Source of the DNA: Hymenobacter actinosclerus
Lineage (GTDB): Bacteria; Bacteroidota; Bacteroidia; Cytophagales; Hymenobacteraceae
Direction of reading: 5' to 3'
Length of the DNA stretch: 64,000 nucleotides
NCBI RefSeq assembly: GCF_900111515.1
Contig: NZ_FOHS01000001.1
Coordinates: 627,419 to 691,418, forward strand
In this document: positions 59,800 through 64,000 of the stretch, in pieces
Numbering within the stretch: position 1 is the stretch's first letter
Layout of the letters: every line of letters begins with the position of its first letter
Made by a program: the position numbers and the translations under genes
The notes under the pieces: generated by a model
What the model was told of the DNA's origin: nothing
Databases searched by the model: none
The model's input: only the letters and a program-made list of their open reading frames with translations

Positions 59800-60267
59800 T
59801 TACTTCACTTTTACGGGCAGGCCTTCGAGCTGCACGTAGCTGAGCTTCCAGGCGTTTTTGGCGTTCTTTTTCCAGACCAGGATGAAGTTGCCCTCGCCTT
59901 CGCCGCGGGGCTGGTCGGCCAGCTCGGGCAGCACGTCGGTCGAGAAGGTACCGGCCTCGTAGGCCATAGCCGGGCCACTGCCCGAGTTGGTACCGTACAG
60001 TTTCAGGTCGGCAATGGTGCCCATGGTGGCGCGCACCCATTTGTCCGATACTTCGGCCTTGCCGTTGAAGCGCGTGGCGCCCTGGGCGTACTGCACGTCG
60101 TCGGCCAGCAGGGTATCGAGCTGGGCGGTGTTTTTGGCGTTCCAGGCCCCGATGAACTGTTGGTTGAGGCTTTGCACGTTCACGGCATCGGCATCAGCCG
60201 CCGGTTTATTTTCGGAGCAGGAAGCCAGCAGGGCACCTCCCAGCAGGAGGCCAAAAATGCGTTTCAT
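59800..60267 (-). CDS. Predicted lipoprotein with NTF2/SnoaL-like (DUF4440) fold
   Basis: 155 aa from ATG 60267. Signal peptide MKRIFGLLLGGALLASC with a LASC lipobox, then ENKPAADADAV. The fold is read from LNQQFIGAWNAKNTAQLDTL, LADDVQYAQGATRFNGKAEV and GNFILVWKKNAKNAWKLSYV. NTF2-like proteins carry varied enzymes or binding functions; the ligand is unknown. Length fits. Confidence 0.88.
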   Translation of the reverse strand: MKRIFGLLLGGALLASCSENKPAADADAVNVQSLNQQFIGAWNAKNTAQLDTLLADDVQYAQGATRFNGKAEVSDKWVRATMGTIADLKLYGTNSGSGPAMAYEAGTFSTDVLPELADQPRGEGEGNFILVWKKNAKNAWKLSYVQLEGLPVKVK

Positions 60268-60324
60268 GGAAACAGAGTTAGGTAGAAAAATCAGAAGCAA
60301 ACAGGCCGCCCTATTCGGAGCGCG

Positions 60325-60354
60325 AAAAGGCCAGGTCCGGAAACCTGGCCTTGG
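60325..60354 (-). terminator. Terminator of 60376-60894
   Basis: 10-bp stem AAGGCCAGGT / ACCTGGCCTT with a short loop, then TTCGCGCTCC. T-run weak. Confidence 0.65.
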
Positions 60355-60375
60355 AAATTACGCAAACAGGCCGGA

Positions 60376-60894
60376 CTACCAGCTCTTGCGACGAACTTCG
60401 GACGTGGGGTAAGCGGCCTCGCGCTTGCCGTAAGCCTCGTTGGGCAGGTAGCCCGAGCTCATGGCGAAGGCGGCGGGGGCAGTGCCGGGAGCGGCGAAGC
60501 TGCTCATCATGGCCGGAGCGGCAGCGGGGGCAGCCGCCATAGTAGCGGCGTTGGCCTGGGCAGCCGAAGCCTTGCCCTGGGCGATGCCCGAACGGTAGGC
60601 GGCTTTACGATTGGCCTCGGCGCGGTTGGCAGCGGCTATGCGGGCGGCCTCGGCGCGGCGCTTGTTGTCGGCGGTGCGGCCGATGCTGTAGCCCAGGCCG
60701 GCTCCGGCGGCGCCACCTACTACGCCACCCACGGCGCGGTGCTTTTTGTTGATGAGCACACCGGCGGCGGCGCCACCCAGGCCACCGAGCACGGCCCCTT
60801 TGGCGCTGGAGCTAACCTTGCGGTCCTGCGCAAAGCCGTGGAAGGCGGTGGTCAGGAACAGGACAAATGCGAGAAGCAAACTAACCTTTTTCAT
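60376..60894 (-). CDS. Glycine-zipper envelope protein
   Basis: 172 aa from ATG 60894. Signal peptide ending HGFAQ. Residues about 30-75 form a glycine zipper: GAVLGGLGGAAAGVLI and GGVVGGAAGAGLGYSIG. A basic Ala-rich helix (RRAEAARIAAANRAEANRKA) follows, then an Ala/Pro/Met-rich stretch and a basic tail ending VRRKSW. Glycine-zipper domains occur in outer-membrane and stress proteins such as SlyB. Function unknown. Confidence 0.8.
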   Translation of the reverse strand: MKKVSLLLAFVLFLTTAFHGFAQDRKVSSSAKGAVLGGLGGAAAGVLINKKHRAVGGVVGGAAGAGLGYSIGRTADNKRRAEAARIAAANRAEANRKAAYRSGIAQGKASAAQANAATMAAAPAAAPAMMSSFAAPGTAPAAFAMSSGYLPNEAYGKREAAYPTSEVRRKSW

Positions 60895-61079
60895 GGCGAA
60901 TGAAGTTGAAGTGAAAGGGCGTTGGTACCCCGGAGTGAATGAGCGTTTTACAAGCACCATGCCAATACGCGCATTGCACGGTCGGGGTTAGGCTTCATGG
61001 GGTTGGTTTCCGATTCCTCCCAAGGTAGCGTAAAGTAGGCGTAACCGCTAAATTAGCCGCATTTTTCGTATCTCACCGC

Positions 61080-61367
61080 ATGAAAACAAATCTGCTTTTC
61101 CGAGTGGCCGAAAGCCGCCCACTCACGGGCCTGGGCGTGCTGCTGTTCCCTGCCGAGCCACCCGAAACCCTGGGCCTGCTGGAGCTGCACACGAGCTTAC
61201 AGCTTATGCTGGTGCAGCCTGATAAACAGGAGATTTCCGCTACGGCCAGCGTCGAGGAAGTGACCCGCACCGGGCAGCCGGCCGTTCGGGCGCTGCTGCT
61301 CACGCAGGAAGGCGCTGCTGCTGTACCCGTTGGCACGGAGGTGTGGACGGTAGCGGTGAATGGGTGA
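61080..61367 (+). CDS. Hypothetical protein, 95 aa
   Basis: Starts MKTNLLFRVAESRPLTGLGV. Beta-rich (GLLELHTSLQLMLVQPDKQE, then ISATASVEEV), and ends VWTVAVNG. No signal peptide. The last codons are part of the word repeat at 61348. The opposite gene ends in a nearly identical VAVNE. Function unknown. Confidence 0.68.
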   Translation: MKTNLLFRVAESRPLTGLGVLLFPAEPPETLGLLELHTSLQLMLVQPDKQEISATASVEEVTRTGQPAVRALLLTQEGAAAVPVGTEVWTVAVNG

Positions 61368-61575
61368 ATGAGTGAATGAGGTGCTGTCATTCAGAGCATG
61401 TGGCGCATCAAGCCAGGGACGAAGAATCTCGCGTGCCACAGTAATTCAGACGTTGCAACGGAAGTGTTACGACAGGAATTACTGTGGCACGCGAGATTCT
61501 TCGACTTCGCCTCCGGCTTCGCTCAGAATGACAGTACCTCATTCACTCATTCACCAACTCACTCATTCACCGCTA
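61348..61575. repeat. Nested palindrome reaching into both flanking genes
   Basis: Outer arms of GGTGAATGAGTGAATGAG words (61348-61382 and, inverted, 61535-61575). Inside is a CATTCTGAGC-type hairpin with perfect 27-bp inner arms 61420-61446 and 61477-61503. Both convergent genes end in the outer arms. Confidence 0.9.
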
Positions 61576-64000
61576 CCGCCCCGCCGTGCTCCTCGTCGGG
61601 CTTATAGTTGGCTTCCAACTCGGCCAGCTTTTCTTTGCCGTAGGCGAAGCGGGTGATGAGCACGTAGAGGACGGGCACGATGAAAATGGCTAGCACCGTG
61701 GCCGAGAGCATGCCGCCGAGTACCGTCCAGCCTATTGTTTGGCGGCTGATGGCGCCTGCGCCGGAAGCAAATACCAGCGGCGACACGCCCAGAATAAAGG
61801 CCAGCGAGGTCATCACGATGGGGCGCAGGCGCAGGCGGACGGCTTCGAGGGTGGCGTCGATGAGGGGCATGCCTTTATCGACCCGCTCCTTGGCGAATTC
61901 GATAATGAGGATGGCGTTTTTGGCCGAGAGGCCGATGAGCGTAATCAGGCCAATCTGGGCGTACACGTTGTTGGTGAGCTTGGGCAGGAACGTGAGGGCC
62001 AGGATGGCCCCGAACGCGCCCAGCGGCACGGCCAGCAGCACCGAAAACGGCACCGACCAGCTTTCGTACAACGCGGCCAGCAGCAGGAACACGAATACCA
62101 GCGAGAGGCCGAAGATGTACACCGTCTGGCCGCCGGCCTTTTGCTCTTCGCGCGTCAGGCCCGAAAACTCGTAGCCGTAGCCCTGGGGCAGCTCCTGGTC
62201 GGCCACTTCTTTGAGGGCGTTCAGGGCGTCGCCGGAGGAGTAGCCGGGGGCGGCGCTGCCGTTGATTTCGGCCGAGCGGAACAGGTTGAAGTGCGAAATC
62301 AGCGGGGCCGAGTTGGCGCGTTTGTAGCTCGTGATGGTGCTCAGGGGCACCATGCCGCCGGTTTTGTTGCGCACGTAGTATTGGCTCAGGTTGGCTATGC
62401 TGCCCCGGAAGCCCGAATCGGCCTGGGTAACGACCCGGAAGTTACGGCCGTAGAGCGTGAAGTCGTTGACATACGACGAGCCCAGGTAGGTGCGCAGGGC
62501 CGTGCCGATGTCGGCAATGGACACGCCTAGTTTCTTGGCCTTTTCGCGGTCGATATCGAGCTGGTAGCCGGGGGTGCTGGCGGTGAAGAACGAGAAGGGC
62601 CGCACGATTTCGGGCCGCTTGGCCAGCGCCGCCTGGAAGGCTTTCAGGTTGCGGTCGAAGGTCTGGATGTTGCCGTCGCCGTCGCGCTCCTGGAAAATAA
62701 ACGAGAAGCCGCCGCTGTTGCCCAGGCCCGGAATGGCGGGCGGCGAAATCACGACCACGTTGGCTTCCTTGAACTTGCTGAGCCGCTGCTGCACCGTGGC
62801 CATCAGGCCTTCGAGCTGCTGCTCCTTGTCTTTGCGGTCGGCCCAGGGCTTGAGCTGGCAGAAAATGGTGCCGCTGTTCGACTTCGACGAGAAGTTAATC
62901 ACGTTCAGGCCGCCCAGACCGGCGTAGTGGGCAATGCCTTTCACCGAATCAAGCTCCTGCATAATGCCCTTGAGCGTGGCCACCGAGCGGTCGGTGGAGG
63001 AGGCTTCGGGCAGGTTGTAGGTGATGAACAGCCGGCCCTCGTCCTCGGTGGGAATGAAGGCGGTGGGCTTGTTGAGGTAGAGCAGGCCCGTGCCGCCAAT
63101 CAGCAGCACCAGCAGAATAACCACCAGCCGCGAGTGCTTGATGCTGCTTTGTACACCCTTGCCGTACCTGCCGGTTACGCGCTCAAACCAGTTGTTGAAC
63201 TTGAAAAAGAACTTGTCGAGGCCCTTCGATTCGGTGGTGCGCTCGTGGGGCTTGAGCAGCAGCACGCACAGCGCCGGCGTGAGCGAGAGGGCCACGAAGG
63301 CCGAAATCACCACCGAAATGGCGATGGTAATAGCGAACTGCTGATACAGCCGCCCGGTGATGCCCGGAATGAAGCCCACCGGCACGAACACCGCCGCCAG
63401 AATAAGGGCAATGGCAATAACCGGGGCCGAAATCTCGCGCATGGCTTCCATCGTGGCTTCCAGCACCGGCATTTTGCGGGCGTTCATGTTGTGCTCCACG
63501 GCCTCCACCACCACAATGGCGTCATCGACCACGATACCAATGGCCAGCACGAAGCCGAACATGGTGAGCGTGTTGATGGTGAAGCCCAGCGGAATAAAGA
63601 AGATGAACGTGCCCACGATGGATACCGGAATGGCCAGAATGGGGATGAGCGTGGAGCGCCAGCTTTGCAGGAACAGAAACACCACGATAATCACGAGCAC
63701 CAGGGCCTCGACCAGCGTGTGCAGCACTTCCTCAATCGACACCTTCACCACCGTAGCCGACTCGAAGGGGATGATGTAGTCCACATCGGCCGGGAACTGC
63801 TGCTTGAGCCGTTCCATGGTGGCCTTCACGTTTTCGTAGGTGTTGAGGGCGTTGGCGCCGGGGGCCTGGTACACGAGCAGGTAGGCGGCGCGCTTGCCAT
63901 CGACGAACGAGTTGCTGGCGTAGTTGAACTTGCCCAGCTCCAGCCGCGCCACGTCTTTGAGGTAGACCACGGCCCCGTCGTCGGAGTTGGTTTTGATGAT
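61559..64000 (-). CDS. RND efflux transporter, HAE1/AcrB family, N-terminus beyond window
   Basis: 813 aa present and the frame is open to the window edge, so about 230-250 residues are missing at the N-terminus. Blocks: EEVLHTLVEALVLVIIVVFL, GIVVDDAIVVVEAVEHN with the two proton-relay Asp residues, FVPVGFIPGITGRLYQQFA, SLTPALCVLLLKP and the second half with GLSAKNAILIIEFAKERVDK. The inner-membrane pump exports drugs or lipophiles with a periplasmic adaptor and an outer-membrane channel, neither in view. It ends GGAVAVNE; its stop lies in the palindrome. Confidence 0.95.
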   Translation of the reverse strand: MIKTNSDDGAVVYLKDVARLELGKFNYASNSFVDGKRAAYLLVYQAPGANALNTYENVKATMERLKQQFPADVDYIIPFESATVVKVSIEEVLHTLVEALVLVIIVVFLFLQSWRSTLIPILAIPVSIVGTFIFFIPLGFTINTLTMFGFVLAIGIVVDDAIVVVEAVEHNMNARKMPVLEATMEAMREISAPVIAIALILAAVFVPVGFIPGITGRLYQQFAITIAISVVISAFVALSLTPALCVLLLKPHERTTESKGLDKFFFKFNNWFERVTGRYGKGVQSSIKHSRLVVILLVLLIGGTGLLYLNKPTAFIPTEDEGRLFITYNLPEASSTDRSVATLKGIMQELDSVKGIAHYAGLGGLNVINFSSKSNSGTIFCQLKPWADRKDKEQQLEGLMATVQQRLSKFKEANVVVISPPAIPGLGNSGGFSFIFQERDGDGNIQTFDRNLKAFQAALAKRPEIVRPFSFFTASTPGYQLDIDREKAKKLGVSIADIGTALRTYLGSSYVNDFTLYGRNFRVVTQADSGFRGSIANLSQYYVRNKTGGMVPLSTITSYKRANSAPLISHFNLFRSAEINGSAAPGYSSGDALNALKEVADQELPQGYGYEFSGLTREEQKAGGQTVYIFGLSLVFVFLLLAALYESWSVPFSVLLAVPLGAFGAILALTFLPKLTNNVYAQIGLITLIGLSAKNAILIIEFAKERVDKGMPLIDATLEAVRLRLRPIVMTSLAFILGVSPLVFASGAGAISRQTIGWTVLGGMLSATVLAIFIVPVLYVLITRFAYGKEKLAELEANYKPDEEHGGAVAVNE

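Overview
The window looks like a piece of a high-G+C Bacteroidota chromosome, most likely Hymenobacter or a close relative (order Cytophagales). This is inferred from protein style and signals; no search was run. Supporting signs are a G+C-rich coding background, ten exact matches to the Bacteroidota -7 box TAnnTTTG placed just upstream of genes, a secreted metalloprotease with a C-terminal type IX-style sorting region, many short lipoproteins, a tmRNA whose tag reads GEYSYAMAA, and the gene order pheT - small coiled-coil - zapA - rny.

Layout. 1-345 is the start of an A+T-rich gene with a TIR-like/nucleoside-deoxyribosyltransferase-like fold, cut by the window edge. 0.4-11.5 kb holds icd, an M16 peptidase lipoprotein, dnaX, a LuxR-type regulator, a small lipoprotein and a prolyl oligopeptidase. 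11.6-14.7 kb is the accessory highlight: an intact ssrA gene followed by a 2.7-kb XhoI/PaeR7I-type restriction-modification cassette, bracketed by 53-bp direct repeats of the ssrA 3' end and carrying no integrase. 14.9-24.2 kb carries small secreted proteins, uvsE, a membrane metallophosphoesterase, radC, a DUF1684 protein and the type IX-secreted metalloprotease. 24.4-29.8 kb is the pheT-zapA-rny block with a possible 6S-like RNA. 29.9-43.1 kb carries hypothetical proteins, an FAD disulfide oxidoreductase, two paralogous lipoproteins, sucD, a CysK/CBS-type enzyme, a receiver protein, adenine deaminase, cmk, ispH and two membrane proteins. 43.2-47.9 kb has a sugar dehydrogenase, a three-gene RimK cassette (retropepsin-like protease, glutamate ligase, aspartoacylase-like hydrolase) and an OmpH-like protein. 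48-61 kb contains envelope proteins, a CvfB-like RNA-binding protein, a BamA/TamA-like barrel, a radical-SAM DNA-repair pair, rfbD and an MFS transporter. The right end is an RND efflux pump gene cut by the window edge.

Most genes are ordinary housekeeping genes in short transcription units. What stands out is non-coding. Nearly every second intergenic gap has a long inverted repeat. One family carries the words CATTCTGAGC / CATCCTGAGC with GAAGAATCTCGCG or GAAGGACCT (seven copies and one fragment). A second, looser class has arms built from reiterated short words. Similar words also sit in frame inside two essential genes, pheT and dnaX. dnaX additionally contains a ten-A run where a one-base slip leads at once to a stop, which predicts a gamma-like short form.

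Functionally, several genes touch DNA maintenance (dnaX, radC, uvsE, the radical-SAM/HhH protein with its partner, and the restriction system). Others serve envelope biogenesis (OmpH-like, BamA-like, several lipoproteins) and central metabolism (icd, sucD, cysK-like, ade, cmk, ispH).
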